64,000 nt of DNA, taken from contig NZ_KB913032.1 of the NCBI RefSeq assembly GCF_000384215.1, positions 1,637,021 through 1,701,020 of the forward strand. Reading direction: 5' to 3'. The translations under genes and the position numbers were made by a program. This DNA is from Amycolatopsis alba DSM 44262. GTDB taxonomy: Bacteria > Actinomycetota > Actinomycetes > Mycobacteriales > Pseudonocardiaceae. Under the pieces are notes generated by a model. That model was not told the origin of the DNA and did not search any database. It worked only from the letters and a program-made list of their open reading frames with translations. Positions 1 to 9,241 of the stretch are shown here, one piece after another. The stretch's first letter is position 1; each line of letters opens with the position of its first letter.

Positions 1-25
1 AGGTCTTCGGGGAGGGCGGTGGAAC

Positions 26-736
26 ATGCCGGTCACCGATGTCGCGATCGACAAGATCAAGGACATGATCATCTCCGGCGAGCTTGCTCCTGGCGACAGG
101 CTGCCGAAAGAGGCCGAACTGGCCCAGCGGCTCGGCCTGTCCCGCAGTTCGCTGCGCGAAGCGGTGAAGGCGCTGTGCCTGATCCGCGTGCTCGACGTCC
201 GCCAGGGCGACGGGACGTACGTCACCAGCCTCGAACCGAATCTCCTCCTCGACGCGATGACGTTCGTGGTGGACTTCCACCGCGACGACACCGTGCTGGA
301 CTTCCTCGCCGTCCGCCGGATCCTCGAACCGGCGGCGACGGCGATGGCCGCGATGCACATGGGCGACGAGGACATCGCGGAACTAGGCCGCCTGCTCGAC
401 GAGCTGGCCGACTCGCCGACGGTGGAGGCACTGGTCGCCAACGACCTGCAGTTCCACCGCAAGATCGCCGACGGGTCCGGGAATCCGGTGCTGTGCTCGC
501 TGCTGGACAGCCTGTCCGGCCCCACCGCGCGCGCCCGCATCTGGCGCGGGCTCACCCAGGAGGGCGCGGTCGCGAAGACCCGCGAGCAGCACACGGCGAT
601 CTACGAGGCCATCGCCGCCCGCGAGCCCGAACTCGCGCGTTCGTGGGCCACCGTGCACGTCGCGGGCGTGGAGCAATGGCTCCGCAACGCCCTCGGCACC
701 GCCGATGATCCCACCGCGGCCACCGAACCTTCCTGA
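26..736 (+). CDS. GntR/FadR-family transcriptional regulator, likely controls the adjacent fuconate operon
   Basis: A 236-residue FCD-type GntR regulator. Residues about 5-70 form the winged HTH, with the typical LGLSRSSLREAVKAL recognition stretch. The rest is an all-helical FCD ligand domain that keeps the metal-site pattern DLQFH, EQH and a late TVH histidine, so it probably senses a small organic acid. The ATG follows a GGAGGGCGG-rich stretch, but the window edge is only 25 bases upstream, so a longer N-terminus cannot be excluded. It is convergent with the sugar-acid operon that ends at 819. By analogy with other FadR-type regulators of sugar-acid pathways, it is a good candidate to bind the palindrome at 7391-7405; that link is inference. 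Confidence 0.88.
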   Translation: MPVTDVAIDKIKDMIISGELAPGDRLPKEAELAQRLGLSRSSLREAVKALCLIRVLDVRQGDGTYVTSLEPNLLLDAMTFVVDFHRDDTVLDFLAVRRILEPAATAMAAMHMGDEDIAELGRLLDELADSPTVEALVANDLQFHRKIADGSGNPVLCSLLDSLSGPTARARIWRGLTQEGAVAKTREQHTAIYEAIAAREPELARSWATVHVAGVEQWLRNALGTADDPTAATEPS

Positions 737-757
737 CACAACAACCTCCATGGATGC

Positions 758-810
758 TCCGTGAAGGCCTCCTTCCCTACCCTCAAGGTAGTGAAGGAGG
801 CCTTCACGGA
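758..810. terminator. Type A palindrome between convergent genes
   Basis: Inverted repeat with 24-base arms (758-781 and 787-810), one mismatch and a 5-base loop. The arm core is GTGAAGGCCTCCTT. It lies between the stops of the regulator (736) and the permease (819), so it can end transcription from both sides. It has no U-tract. The same core recurs at 30734-30792. Confidence 0.75.
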
Positions 811-818
811 CTTTCGGG

Positions 819-1835
819 CTAAGTCTGGGCTTTCCCGCCGGCGTAGCGGGAAATGATCAGCGCGACCAGGATGATCACGCCGTAGATCGCTTTCAGCCAC
901 TCAGGCGGCACCTGAGCGACCTGCAGCAGGTTGGTGACCGTCTGCAGGAGCAGCACGCCGGTGAGCGCCCCGACCAGCGTGCCCTTCCCACCGTCCAGGG
1001 AGACACCGCCGATCACCGCAGCCGCGAACACCTGGAGGATGAGCCCGTCGCCCTGATCGGCGCCGAGCGCACCGACGTAACCGGTGTACGCGAGCCCGCC
1101 GATCGCGGCCAGCACACCGGCCACGACGAACACACCCCACGAGATCCGGTCGACGCGGATACCGGCGGCCCGTGCGGCTTCCCGGTTCCCGCCGATGGCG
1201 TAGAGCGACCGGCCGATCCGGTGATACCGCAGCCCCAGCCCGAACACGGTGAACAGCGCCGCGGCCAGCCACACCGACATCGGCAGCCCGATGAACGTCG
1301 TCGTCGCCAGCGCGGTGAACACGTCCAGCTGGTCGAAGAGCGTCTTCCCCTGGGTGGACCCGATCTGCGTGCCGCGCAGCACCGTCAGCATCGCCAGCGT
1401 GACGATGAAGGCGTTCAGCTTCAGCTTGACGATCAGGAACCCGTTCACGAAACCGACCGCGGCACCGGCCACCAGCACGGCGAGGATGCCGGCGAAACCG
1501 GGGAATTCGGTGCCGAAGCCCGAAGACGCCACCGGGATGACCAGCATCGCGCCGAGCGCGGGCGCCATGCCCATGGTCGATTCCAGCGACAGGTCGAACT
1601 TCCCGGTCAGCAGCACGAGCGATTCGCCGAGCACCACCATCGACAGCGCCGCCGAGGCGGACAGGATCCCGACGATGCTGCCGAAGGTCAGGAACGTGTC
1701 ACTGATCAGTCCTCCGATGATCAGCACCACGACGAGCGCCGGAATCAGGGCGAGTTCGCGCAGCCAGCGGAACTTCCGGCGGCGCGGCGGGGCAGGCAGC
1801 GACGAAGTCTTCGGATCGGTCATGAGTTCAGTCAC
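819..1835 (-). CDS. Sugar ABC transporter permease (RbsC/BPD_transp_2 family)
   Basis: A 338-residue integral membrane protein of the carbohydrate-uptake-2 permease family. It has a basic cytoplasmic N-terminus (to about residue 30) followed by roughly 8-10 hydrophobic segments. The conserved stretch around AAGIRVDRISWGVFVVAGVLA includes the loop that contacts the ATPase. The GTG start at 1835 overlaps the ATPase stop by four bases (GTGA) behind GAAGGAG. An in-frame ATG lies four codons later at 1823. It is the last gene of the operon and would carry the monosaccharide across the membrane with the lipoprotein encoded at 3349-4392. L-fucose or a related 6-deoxy sugar is the likely substrate, judged only from the adjacent catabolic genes. 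Confidence 0.9.
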   Translation of the reverse strand: MTELMTDPKTSSLPAPPRRRKFRWLRELALIPALVVVLIIGGLISDTFLTFGSIVGILSASAALSMVVLGESLVLLTGKFDLSLESTMGMAPALGAMLVIPVASSGFGTEFPGFAGILAVLVAGAAVGFVNGFLIVKLKLNAFIVTLAMLTVLRGTQIGSTQGKTLFDQLDVFTALATTTFIGLPMSVWLAAALFTVFGLGLRYHRIGRSLYAIGGNREAARAAGIRVDRISWGVFVVAGVLAAIGGLAYTGYVGALGADQGDGLILQVFAAAVIGGVSLDGGKGTLVGALTGVLLLQTVTNLLQVAQVPPEWLKAIYGVIILVALIISRYAGGKAQT

Positions 1836-3352
1836 CGCTCGACTCCTTCGATGTCGGCCACCAGGTCGCCGTCGGACCAGCCCGCCCGGTGTTCGGCGAC
1901 CACGGCACCCGCGCGGAGCACGAGCACCCGGTCGCTCAGGCGGAGATCGTCCAGTTCGTCGCTGACGATCAGCACCGCCTTGCCCTCGGCCCGCACCCGG
2001 TCGACGACCGCGAGCAGCGCCTCCTTCGATTTCACGTCCACCCCCGCGGTCGGGTTGATCAGCACGACCAGGCGCGGATCACCGGCCAGCGCACGGGCAA
2101 GGACGACCTTCTGCTGGTTGCCACCGGAAAGGTCGGACACCGGCTGGTCGGCGTCGGCCGCGACGATGTCGTAGTCCCGCAAAGCTTTTGACGCTTTCGC
2201 GTACCGCGCGCCCGGCGACGCGACACCGCCCTTGCCCATGCGATCCAAAATGGACAGTGTGGCGTTGTCCGCGATGGAGTGTTCGAGTACCAGCCCTTCG
2301 TGGTGCCGGTCTCTGGGCACACAGCCGATCCCGGCGCGGATCGCGGCCGGGATGTCGCCCGGTTTCAACGGTTTCCCGTCCACCCGGATCGTGCCCGCGC
2401 TCGGTGACAGCAGGCCGTACACGGTTTCGGCGACCTGGTGCTTGCCGCTGGCGTTGCTGCCCGCGAGCCCGATCACCTCGCCGCGGTGGATCCGGAACGT
2501 CACGTCTTCGAAGCCGTCACCGGAAAGCCCGTCGACGGTCAGCACCTCGTCGGCGTCCTCGGCCAGCGCCTCACGCGTCGAGGCGTCGCGGACGGAAAGC
2601 CCGCCCTGCTCGCCGGTCATCGCGTCGATCAGCTCGGCGCGGCCGACCTCCGAGACCGGCGCGGTCAGGATGTGCTTGGCGTCGCGCAGCACGGTGACCG
2701 CCTGGCACACCTCGTACACCTCGTGGAGGTGATGCGAGATGAACAGGAACGTCACCCCGTTCGCCTGCATCTGGCGCATCCGCGCGAAGAGCCGCTCGAT
2801 CGCCTGGCTGTCCAGTTGCGCCGTCGGCTCGTCGAGCACGATGAACCGGGCACCGTAGGAAAGCGCTCTGGCGATCTCGACGAACTGCCGGTCTTCGACC
2901 GAAAGCTCGCCAGCCGGGGTGTCGACGTCGACACCCACGTCCCAGGAGTCGAGCAGCTCCCGTGCCTGGCGGCGTAATCGCTGCCAGCCGATCGCGAAGC
3001 CCTTACCCGACTGGCGGTTGAGGAACAGGTTCTCCGCGACGGTCAGCTGCGGGACGACCATCGCGTGCTGGTAGACACAGGCGACGGCACGCTTCCAGTC
3101 GTCCTGTTTGGACAAGGGCGGTGCGGGAACGCCACCGAACTCGACCCGTCCGGTGTCCGTTTTGGACAGTCCGGTGAGGATCGAGACCAGCGTCGACTTC
3201 CCGGCACCGTTGCGGCCGACGAGCGCGTGCGACTCGCCGGGGTTGACGGTGATGCTGACGTCGGACAACGCCACGGTCGGGCCGTAGCGTTTGCCGACGC
3301 CCTGTGCGCTGACCACCGGCACGGCGGCGGACCCGGCGGGCAGCGCGCTCAC
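1832..3352 (-). CDS. Sugar ABC transporter ATP-binding protein with two NBDs (RbsA/MglA type)
   Basis: A 506-residue tandem ATPase. The first nucleotide-binding domain has a Walker A at about residues 46-53 (GRNGAGKS) and the Walker B LDEPTAQLD. The second has the signature LSGGNQQKV but a degenerate P-loop (GSNASGKH), which is usual in RbsA-type proteins where the second site is weak. The open frame extends much further upstream, but that part is the shadow of the binding-protein gene. The likely start is the GTG at 3352, which overlaps the binding-protein stop by four bases and gives the normal family length. It energises uptake through the permease at 819-1835. Confidence 0.9.
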   Translation of the reverse strand: MSALPAGSAAVPVVSAQGVGKRYGPTVALSDVSITVNPGESHALVGRNGAGKSTLVSILTGLSKTDTGRVEFGGVPAPPLSKQDDWKRAVACVYQHAMVVPQLTVAENLFLNRQSGKGFAIGWQRLRRQARELLDSWDVGVDVDTPAGELSVEDRQFVEIARALSYGARFIVLDEPTAQLDSQAIERLFARMRQMQANGVTFLFISHHLHEVYEVCQAVTVLRDAKHILTAPVSEVGRAELIDAMTGEQGGLSVRDASTREALAEDADEVLTVDGLSGDGFEDVTFRIHRGEVIGLAGSNASGKHQVAETVYGLLSPSAGTIRVDGKPLKPGDIPAAIRAGIGCVPRDRHHEGLVLEHSIADNATLSILDRMGKGGVASPGARYAKASKALRDYDIVAADADQPVSDLSGGNQQKVVLARALAGDPRLVVLINPTAGVDVKSKEALLAVVDRVRAEGKAVLIVSDELDDLRLSDRVLVLRAGAVVAEHRAGWSDGDLVADIEGVER

Positions 3353-4392
3353 AGGTTGTTCCCCCAGAGAGCCTTGTCGTCGACGTTGTCCTTGGTGACG
3401 ACCGGCGCGGGGAGCTGGTCTTCCAGGATGCCGGGCCGGACCTCGACGATCGTGCTGCCGTGGTCGGTCGGCCCTGCCTTGAAGGTCTCCCCCTCCATCG
3501 CCTTCTTGACCCAGTACATGCCGTACTTGGCGTAGTCGTCGGCGGGCTGGGACACGGTCGCGTCGAGTTCGCCCGCGCGGATCGCGGCCAGCTCCTGCGG
3601 GATGCCGTCGTTGCTGACCAGCACGACATGCTTCGGGTCGCCGACCGGGAAGTAGAGGTTCTTGCGTTTGAGCGCCTGCTGCGTCGGCGCCAGGTAGACA
3701 CCGCCCGCCTGCATGTACACGGCCTTGATGTCCGGGTTGGCGGTCAGCAGACTGTCCAAACCGGACGACGCCTTGTCCGCCTTCCACTCGGCAGCGACCT
3801 CCAGCACCTGGACGCCGGGGAACTTCGCCTTCATGCATTCCCGGAACGCCTCGGAGCGGTCGCGGCCGTTGACCGAGGCGAGATCGCCCATGACCTGCAC
3901 GACCTTGCCCGACGTGACCTTCGCGCCGATCGCTTCACAGGCCTTGGTGCCGTACGCCTTGTTGTCCGCGCGCACCACCATCGCGACCTTGCCGCTCTCG
4001 GGCGCGACATCGACCGCCACCACCGGGACGCCTTTGTTCTCCGCTGCCTTGAGGCCCGCCACGACGGCGGCGGAGTCGATGGGGGTCACGACAAGGCCCT
4101 TGACGCCCTGATTGAGCAAGGTGTTGACGTCGGTGATCTGCTTCGCCGAATCGCTGTCCGCGTTGACCGTCGGCAGCGCGTCGACGCCCTGTTCCTTCGC
4201 CTTCAGCGGTACGTAGTTGTTGTAGGCCTGCCAGAACGGTGAGGTCAGCAGCGGGATCGTCGCGCCGACCTTCCCGCCCTGCGCTCCACCGGCACCCGGT
4301 TTCGGAGCGTTGTCCTTCGTGGACCCACAGGCCGACAGCGCCAGCCCGAGCGCGGTGGCCGCGGCGGCCACCCTGATCACCCTCGTACGCAC
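3349..4392 (-). CDS. Sugar ABC transporter substrate-binding lipoprotein
   Basis: A 347-residue periplasmic-binding-protein-like (type I, Peripla_BP_4) lipoprotein. The signal peptide ends in a lipobox LSAC with lipidated Cys22, so the mature protein is anchored outside the membrane. The mature part shows the two-lobe sugar-binding fold, for example the ITDVNTLLNQGVKGLVVTPID segment. The GTG start at 4392 has AAGGAGG five to six bases upstream; a nearby ATG is out of frame. It is the first transporter gene of the operon, after the catabolic enzymes. Ligand identity (fucose-like sugar) is inferred from the neighbours. Confidence 0.9.
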   Translation of the reverse strand: MRTRVIRVAAAATALGLALSACGSTKDNAPKPGAGGAQGGKVGATIPLLTSPFWQAYNNYVPLKAKEQGVDALPTVNADSDSAKQITDVNTLLNQGVKGLVVTPIDSAAVVAGLKAAENKGVPVVAVDVAPESGKVAMVVRADNKAYGTKACEAIGAKVTSGKVVQVMGDLASVNGRDRSEAFRECMKAKFPGVQVLEVAAEWKADKASSGLDSLLTANPDIKAVYMQAGGVYLAPTQQALKRKNLYFPVGDPKHVVLVSNDGIPQELAAIRAGELDATVSQPADDYAKYGMYWVKKAMEGETFKAGPTDHGSTIVEVRPGILEDQLPAPVVTKDNVDDKALWGNNL

Positions 4393-4419
4393 CGCATCCT
4401 CCTTGATGACAGCGGGAAC

Positions 4420-5178
4420 CTAGTGCTGGACCGGGCCGCGCGGACGCAGCCCGTACATACCTCCGTCGACGGCGAGTGCCGTGCCGGTGGTCGAAGCCGA
4501 CAGCGGACTGGCGAGGTACACGACCGCGTTCGCGACCTCGTCCGCGGTCACCAGCCTGCCCATCGGCTGACGGGCGGCCAAAGCGGCCCGTTCGGCCTCC
4601 GGGTCGCCGGCGGAGTCGAGCAGCCTGCCGACCCACGGGGTGTCCGCGGTACCGGGGCAGACGCAGTTGACCCGGATCCGGTCGGCGAGGTGGTCGGTCG
4701 CCATCGCCAGGGTCAGCGAGAGCACCGCGCCCTTGCTGGCCGAGTACAGCGCGCGGTTGGGCAGGCCTGCCCACGCGGCGATCGAACAGGTGTTGACGAT
4801 CGCGGCCGACGGCGAGTTCTTCAGATGCGGCAACGCGGCCCGCGCGAGCCGCACCATGCCGACGACGTTGATGTCGAGGACCCGGTGCCACTCGTCGTCA
4901 CTGTTGGAGGTGACGTCGCCCTGCGCGCCGATTCCCGCGTTGTTGACCAGGACGTCGAGCCTGCCGAAACGCTCCGCGACCGCGTCGATCGCCGCGCGGA
5001 CCTCGTCGTCGGAGCCGACGTCGCACCGGAATCCGGTGAGACCTTCGGGAAGGTCGTCCGGCTTCAGGTCGAGGACCGCGACCTTCGCCCCGCGTGCGGC
5101 GAGCAGGTCGGCGGTGGCCCTGCCGATACCGGAGGCACCGCCGGTGACGGCGGCGACAAGGCCTTCGAACTCACTCAC
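4420..5178 (-). CDS. SDR-family dehydrogenase, probable 2-keto-3-deoxy-L-fuconate dehydrogenase
   Basis: A 252-residue classical short-chain dehydrogenase. It has the NAD(P)-binding TGGASGIG at residues 12-19, the NNAG motif, and a YSASK catalytic pair. Placed between a fuconate dehydratase and a transporter, it most likely oxidises 2-keto-3-deoxy-L-fuconate to the 2,4-diketo acid, as known for the non-phosphorylative fucose route in Xanthomonas. An L-fucose or L-fuconolactone step is an alternative, because many SDRs of this type are similar. The GTG start overlaps the dehydratase stop by eight bases. Confidence 0.8.
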   Translation of the reverse strand: MSEFEGLVAAVTGGASGIGRATADLLAARGAKVAVLDLKPDDLPEGLTGFRCDVGSDDEVRAAIDAVAERFGRLDVLVNNAGIGAQGDVTSNSDDEWHRVLDINVVGMVRLARAALPHLKNSPSAAIVNTCSIAAWAGLPNRALYSASKGAVLSLTLAMATDHLADRIRVNCVCPGTADTPWVGRLLDSAGDPEAERAALAARQPMGRLVTADEVANAVVYLASPLSASTTGTALAVDGGMYGLRPRGPVQH

Positions 5179-6475
5179 TGTCGATCTCCGTCCATTCTGG
5201 ACCGTCGGGGAAGGTGAACCGGCGCAGGGTGGCGTCGTGCATCCGTGCCGAGAAGCCCGGCGCGGAGGGCGCCAGGTAGCGGCCGCGGGTCACGACGGCC
5301 GGATCGGTGAAATGCTCGTGGAGGTGGTCGACCCACTCGATGGACCGGTCGACGTCGGAACCGGACACCGCCGCGAAGTCGAACATCGACAGGTGCCGCA
5401 CGAGCTCGCACAGCCCGACCCCGCCGGCGTGCGGGCACACCGGGACGTCGAATTTGGCCGCCAGCAACAGGATCGCGAGGTTCTCGTTGAACCCGCCGAC
5501 CCTGGCGGCGTCCAGCTGCAGCACCGAGATCGCACCGGCCTGCAGCAGCTGCTTGAACACCACGCGGTTCTGGACGTGCTCACCGGTGGCCACGCGGATC
5601 GGGGACAGGGCCTTGGCGATCGCGGCGTGCCCGAGCACGTCGTCCGGCGAGGTCGGTTCCTCGATCCAGTACGGGTCGTACGGCGCCAGCTCGGTCATCC
5701 AGGCGATCGCCGACGAGACGTCCCAGCGCTGGTTCGCGTCGACGGCGACCCGGATGTCCGCGCCGACGGTCTCGCGGGCGAGCTTCATCCGGCGGACGTC
5801 GTCTTCGAGATCGCCGCCGACCTTCAGCTTGATCATCTCGAAGCCGTCCGCGACGGCCTGCTCGGCGAGCCGGGCGAGTTTCTCGTCCGAGTACCCGAGC
5901 CAGCCGGGGGAAGTGCTGTACGCGCGGTATCCGTCACGCTCGATCTTGGCGATCCGCTCGGCGCGGCCGGGCTCGGCGGCGCGGAGGATGTCGAGCGCCT
6001 CCTGCTCGGTCAGCGCGTCGGACAGGTAACGGAAGTCGACGAGGGAGACCAGTTCCTCCGGCGACATCTCGGCGGCGAAACGCCAGACCGGGAGCCCGGC
6101 GATGCGCGCGGCGAGGTCCCAGGCGGCGTTGACCACGGCGCCGATCGCCATATGCGCGACACCCTTTTCCGGGCCGAGCCACCGCAGTTGCGAGTCGCCG
6201 ACCAGCGCCCTCGACAGCGCGCCGAGCGCGGCCGCGTCGGTCGGCACGTCCAGGCCGACGACATGCGGTTCCAGCGCGCGGATCGCCGCGGCCTGGACGT
6301 CGTTGCCGCGTCCGATGGTGAACGCGAGGCCGTAGCCGTCCGGTCCGCCGTCGGTGTGGAGCACGACGTACGCGGCCGAGTAGTCCGGGTCCGGGTTCAT
6401 GGCGTCCGAACCGTCCAGCTCCCGCGAGGTGGGGAAGCGGACGTCGAGCACCTCCATGCCCACGATCTTCGCCAT
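5171..6475 (-). CDS. L-fuconate dehydratase (enolase superfamily)
   Basis: A 434-residue enolase-superfamily acid-sugar dehydratase. It shows the base-carrying IKLKV strand, metal-ligand strands [10 protein letters not shown] and [10 protein letters not shown], a third ligand region [10 protein letters not shown], and [11 protein letters not shown] near the end. The N-terminus ([21 protein letters not shown]) is characteristic of L-fuconate dehydratase, which converts L-fuconate to 2-keto-3-deoxy-L-fuconate. The ATG at 6475 sits in a TGATG overlap with the upstream gene; a GTG one codon earlier (6478) is an alternative start. It forms a dehydratase-dehydrogenase-hydrolase set with its neighbours. 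Confidence 0.9.
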   Translation of the reverse strand: MAKIVGMEVLDVRFPTSRELDGSDAMNPDPDYSAAYVVLHTDGGPDGYGLAFTIGRGNDVQAAAIRALEPHVVGLDVPTDAAALGALSRALVGDSQLRWLGPEKGVAHMAIGAVVNAAWDLAARIAGLPVWRFAAEMSPEELVSLVDFRYLSDALTEQEALDILRAAEPGRAERIAKIERDGYRAYSTSPGWLGYSDEKLARLAEQAVADGFEMIKLKVGGDLEDDVRRMKLARETVGADIRVAVDANQRWDVSSAIAWMTELAPYDPYWIEEPTSPDDVLGHAAIAKALSPIRVATGEHVQNRVVFKQLLQAGAISVLQLDAARVGGFNENLAILLLAAKFDVPVCPHAGGVGLCELVRHLSMFDFAAVSGSDVDRSIEWVDHLHEHFTDPAVVTRGRYLAPSAPGFSARMHDATLRRFTFPDGPEWTEIDSE

Positions 6476-7335
6476 CACGCCTGCCTCGTGCTCTGGCGCT
6501 GGCGGCCGAGGCCGTCGATCTCGAGCTCGATGACGTCACCTTCCCGCAGGTACGGCTTGGGATCGGGCTGGCCGAGCGCGACGCCCTGCGGGGTACCGGT
6601 GTTGATGAGATCGCCAGGGCGCAGCACCATGAACCGACTCAGATAATGCACGATCTCGGCGACCGTGAAAATCATGTCCTTGGTGGACGAGTCCTGTTTC
6701 TTCTCGCCGTTGACCCAAAGCCGCAGGCCGAGGGCCTGCGGATCGGGCACCTCGTCGGCGGTGACCAGCCACGGGCCGAGCGGGTTGAAGTTCTCGCACG
6801 ACTTGCCCTTGTCCCACGTGCCGCCGCGTTCCAGCTGGAACTCGCGCTCGGACACGTCGTTCGAGACGGTGTACCCGGCGACGTACTCGAGGGCCTCTTC
6901 GACGCTCTCGATGTAGCGCGCGGTCTTGCCGATGACGACGCCGAGCTCGACCTCCCAGTCGGTCTTGGTCGAACCACGCGGCACGAGCACGTCGTCCTCC
7001 GGGCCGACGACGACGTCGGGCGCCTTCATGAAGACGACCGGCTCGGTCGGGACCTCGGCACCGGACTCCTCTGCGTGCTGCCGGTAGTTGAGGCCGACGC
7101 AGACGACCTTGCCGGGCCGCGCGATCGGCGCGCCCACCCTGGCGCGCGCGAGTTCAGGACCGGCTTCAGGCAGCTCACCGGCGGCCAGCGCGGCCGCGAC
7201 CCTGGCGACACCGTCGCTCGCGAAGAAGCTGCCATCGATGTCGGAAGTCAGCCCCGAGAGGTCGCGCACCGTGCCGTCCCCGGCACGTACGAACGGACGC
7301 TCACTTCCCGGTTCCCCGAGACGCAACAGCTGCAC
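6475..7335 (-). CDS. Fumarylacetoacetate hydrolase-family protein, probable 2,4-diketo-3-deoxy-L-fuconate hydrolase
   Basis: A 286-residue FAH-family enzyme. The catalytic domain starts near [16 protein letters not shown]. The metal ligands are the two glutamates of DWEVELG and the aspartate of SNDVSERE, typical of family members that cleave C-C bonds in diketo acids. In the oxidative L-fucose pathway such a hydrolase splits 2,4-diketo-3-deoxy-L-fuconate to pyruvate and lactate. This role fits the neighbouring fuconate dehydratase and SDR but is inferred. It is the first gene of the six-gene minus-strand operon, so the operator at 7391-7405 lies just upstream of it. Confidence 0.87.
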   Translation of the reverse strand: MQLLRLGEPGSERPFVRAGDGTVRDLSGLTSDIDGSFFASDGVARVAAALAAGELPEAGPELARARVGAPIARPGKVVCVGLNYRQHAEESGAEVPTEPVVFMKAPDVVVGPEDDVLVPRGSTKTDWEVELGVVIGKTARYIESVEEALEYVAGYTVSNDVSEREFQLERGGTWDKGKSCENFNPLGPWLVTADEVPDPQALGLRLWVNGEKKQDSSTKDMIFTVAEIVHYLSRFMVLRPGDLINTGTPQGVALGQPDPKPYLREGDVIELEIDGLGRQRQSTRQA

Positions 7336-7390
7336 GGATTTTCCCTTCCGGCCGAACCGTCAGCATTCGACGGCTCCAACAGCAACGAAC

Positions 7391-7405
7391 ATACATCCGA
7401 TGTAT
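7391..7405. promoter_or_regulatory. Candidate FadR-type operator for the fuconate operon
   Basis: Perfect odd palindrome ATACATC-C-GATGTAT, 55 bases upstream of the first gene of the operon. Its size and symmetry fit a GntR/FadR dimer site, and such a regulator sits at the far end of the cluster (26-736). It lies between this operon and the divergent efflux gene. Assignment to that regulator is inference. Confidence 0.6.
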
Positions 7406-7565
7406 ACCCGACGACCTCCGGCAAGATCTAGAGGTCGCTGCGATTTGTGTCGAAAATTGATCGGATCAGTAGTCTGAACTTAGGGTGCCCTGAGTCACAA
7501 CGGGAATAGTTACCTACTCTAAGCAAGTTGTTCCTCGCGGAACCATCACTGGGGAAGGAACGAGC

Positions 7566-8816
7566 ATGACCATCGCGCCCGAGCGAGTGGAAGAAATCGT
7601 CACGCGACCGAGTACCACCGGCCGCGCCCGGTTCGTCCTGATCCTCGGCGGCCTGTCCGCCTTCGGGCCCCTGTCCATCGACATGTACCTGCCCGCGCTC
7701 CCGCAGATGGCGGGCGAACTGCGCGCGGCGGACGCGACCGTCCAGCTCACGCTGAGCGCGTTCATCATCGGGCTCGCCATCGGGCAGCTGATCCTCGGAC
7801 CGCTGTCCGACGCGATCGGCCGCCGCAAACCGCTCGTGGCCGGGCTCGCGCTCTACATGGTCGGCTCGATCCTGTGCGCCCTCGCCCCGAGCGCCGAACT
7901 GCTCATCGCCGCGCGCGGTGTCCAGGCCTTCGGTGCCGCGGCCGGCATCGTGATCGCCAGGGCGACCGTGCGCGACTTCTACTCCGGCACCGCGATGACG
8001 AAGTTCTTCTCGCTGCTCATGCTGGTCAACGGGCTCGCCCCGATCCTGGCGCCGATCATCGGCGGCCAGATCCTGAACTGGACCTCGTGGCGCGGCGTGT
8101 TCGTCTGCCTGACCGTGTTCGGCGCGTTCCTGCTCGCCGTCGTCTTCTTCCTGCTGCCGGAACCGCTGCCCGAGGAACGCCGTACCCCGGCCCGCTTCGG
8201 CTCGGTGCTCCGGAAGTACGGAAGCCTGCTCCGCGATCGCGCTTTCCTCGGCTACGCGCTGGCTTCCGGGCTCATGTTCGGCAGCCTGTTCGCCTACATC
8301 TCCGGCTCGTCCTTCGCGCTGCAGGGTGTCTACGGGCTCAGCCCGCAGGCGTACAGCCTGGTGTTCGGGCTCAACGGTATCGGCATCGTGGCCGTCGGCC
8401 AGCTGAACGGGCGCATCGTCGGACGTTTCCCGGAGCGGACGCTGCTGACCGTCGGCCTCGGCATCGCGGCGGTGGCCGGGTTCGGCGTGCTGGCCGCGAC
8501 GGTGCTGGACCTCGGCCTGATCGGGCTGCTGATCCCGCTGTTCATCCTGGTGTCGAGCATCGGCATGGTGGCGCCGAACGCGAGTTCGCTGGCGCTGGCC
8601 GAACAGGCGCGGTCCGCCGGTTCGGCGTCGGCGCTGCTGGGCGTGCTGCAGTTCGTCGTCGGCGGGCTGGCGACGCCGCTGGTCGGGCTGGGCGGTCCGG
8701 GCACCGCCGTGCCGATGGGGATCGTGATGGCGGGGTTCGGCGTGCTGGCTCTGCTGGCCTTCGGGACCATGACGCGGTCGACGGCACCGGAGACCCTGGC
8801 ACTCCAGCAGGCGTAG
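7566..8816 (+). CDS. Bcr/CflA-family multidrug efflux MFS transporter
   Basis: A 416-residue major facilitator with 12 predicted membrane segments. The N-terminal GGLSAFGPLSIDMYLPALPQMA and the motif A loop GPLSDAIGRRK are typical of the Bcr/CflA proton-driven drug exporters. The ATG has GGGGAAGGAACG just upstream. It is divergent from the fuconate operon with a 230-base shared upstream region and is monocistronic, ending in the palindrome-rich gap. Substrate is unknown; members of this family export bicyclomycin, chloramphenicol or sulfonamides. Confidence 0.9.
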   Translation: MTIAPERVEEIVTRPSTTGRARFVLILGGLSAFGPLSIDMYLPALPQMAGELRAADATVQLTLSAFIIGLAIGQLILGPLSDAIGRRKPLVAGLALYMVGSILCALAPSAELLIAARGVQAFGAAAGIVIARATVRDFYSGTAMTKFFSLLMLVNGLAPILAPIIGGQILNWTSWRGVFVCLTVFGAFLLAVVFFLLPEPLPEERRTPARFGSVLRKYGSLLRDRAFLGYALASGLMFGSLFAYISGSSFALQGVYGLSPQAYSLVFGLNGIGIVAVGQLNGRIVGRFPERTLLTVGLGIAAVAGFGVLAATVLDLGLIGLLIPLFILVSSIGMVAPNASSLALAEQARSAGSASALLGVLQFVVGGLATPLVGLGGPGTAVPMGIVMAGFGVLALLAFGTMTRSTAPETLALQQA

Positions 8817-8850
8817 GGGCTCGTGAGCGGCGATCGGGTTCTGACGGACC

Positions 8851-8864
8851 CGTATTTGCCTACC
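8851..8864 (+). repeat. 14-base motif shared with 47699-47712
   Basis: CGTATTTGCCTACC occurs here and, in inverted orientation, at 47699-47712. Both copies lie next to a type B palindrome downstream of a gene, which suggests that a larger unit was duplicated. Confidence 0.6.
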
Positions 8865-9040
8865 CACTGGTGCGAGTGGCGGTCGGGTGTCGAGGATTTG
8901 GGACGTTGTACGTCCGGAAGCTTCCCCGTCGCGTATCCGCCACCGGTCATGACCGGTACGACGTTGATCAACGGAGGATTGGGGACGGTGACTGTCCCGG
9001 ATCTTCCGTCGATCAAGATTCAAGACCTGGCGACCCGCTC

Positions 9041-9087
9041 GACGGTGAAGGAATCAGGACGTTGAACGTCCTGATTCCTTCACCGTC
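9041..9087. terminator. Type B palindrome, perfect 23-base arms
   Basis: Perfect inverted repeat with 23-base arms around a single G. The arm begins GACGGTGAAGGAATCAGGAC. It lies between the 3' ends of the efflux pump and the ferredoxin reductase. A near copy is at 47615-47663. There is no U-tract. Confidence 0.75.
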
Positions 9088-9131
9088 AAGCCCTACAACC
9101 GCGGAACCGCCACTTTCCGCTTCCCGCTGAC

Positions 9132-9184
9132 GTTGCGAAAGCCACTTTCACAACGTTGAAGGTTGCGAAAGTGGCTTTCACAAC
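9132..9184. repeat. Type C palindromic repeat
   Basis: Two 23-base units (9132-9154 and 9162-9184), each of the form GTTGCGAAAG-NNN-CTTTCACAAC and each nearly self-complementary. They differ only in the central triplet (CCA against TGG), so they are direct and inverted repeats at the same time. The GCGAAAGCCACTTTC core recurs at 44325-44340 and a variant at 40250-40303. Confidence 0.7.
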
Positions 9185-9241
9185 TCCACCTCGACGTTCC
9201 GGTGGCGGGTTGGGGGGTGCGTGAAGGGGGCCTTCATGTAC

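Larger units (their letters stand above)
8817..9241. other. 425-base gap without a credible gene, dense in palindromes
   Basis: This gap separates the convergent efflux and ferredoxin-reductase genes. It holds at least six inverted repeats: GGACGT-TGT-ACGTCC (8901-8915), GGAAGCTTCC (8916-8925), the 16-base perfect palindrome ACCGGTCATGACCGGT (8942-8957), the type B palindrome (9041-9087), the type C repeat (9132-9184) and a half unit TGAAGG-GGG-CCTTCA (about 9221-9235). An 80-codon open frame at 8823-9065 runs through these repeats and has no recognisable protein features. Confidence 0.75.

Noticed and set aside
3353-3838. N-terminal extension of the sugar ATPase
   Set aside because: It is the out-of-frame shadow of the binding-protein gene; the overlapping GTG at 3352 gives the normal length.
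8823-9065. 80-codon open frame after the efflux gene
   Set aside because: It runs through several palindromes, has no ribosome site and no protein features; chance frame in GC-rich repeats.
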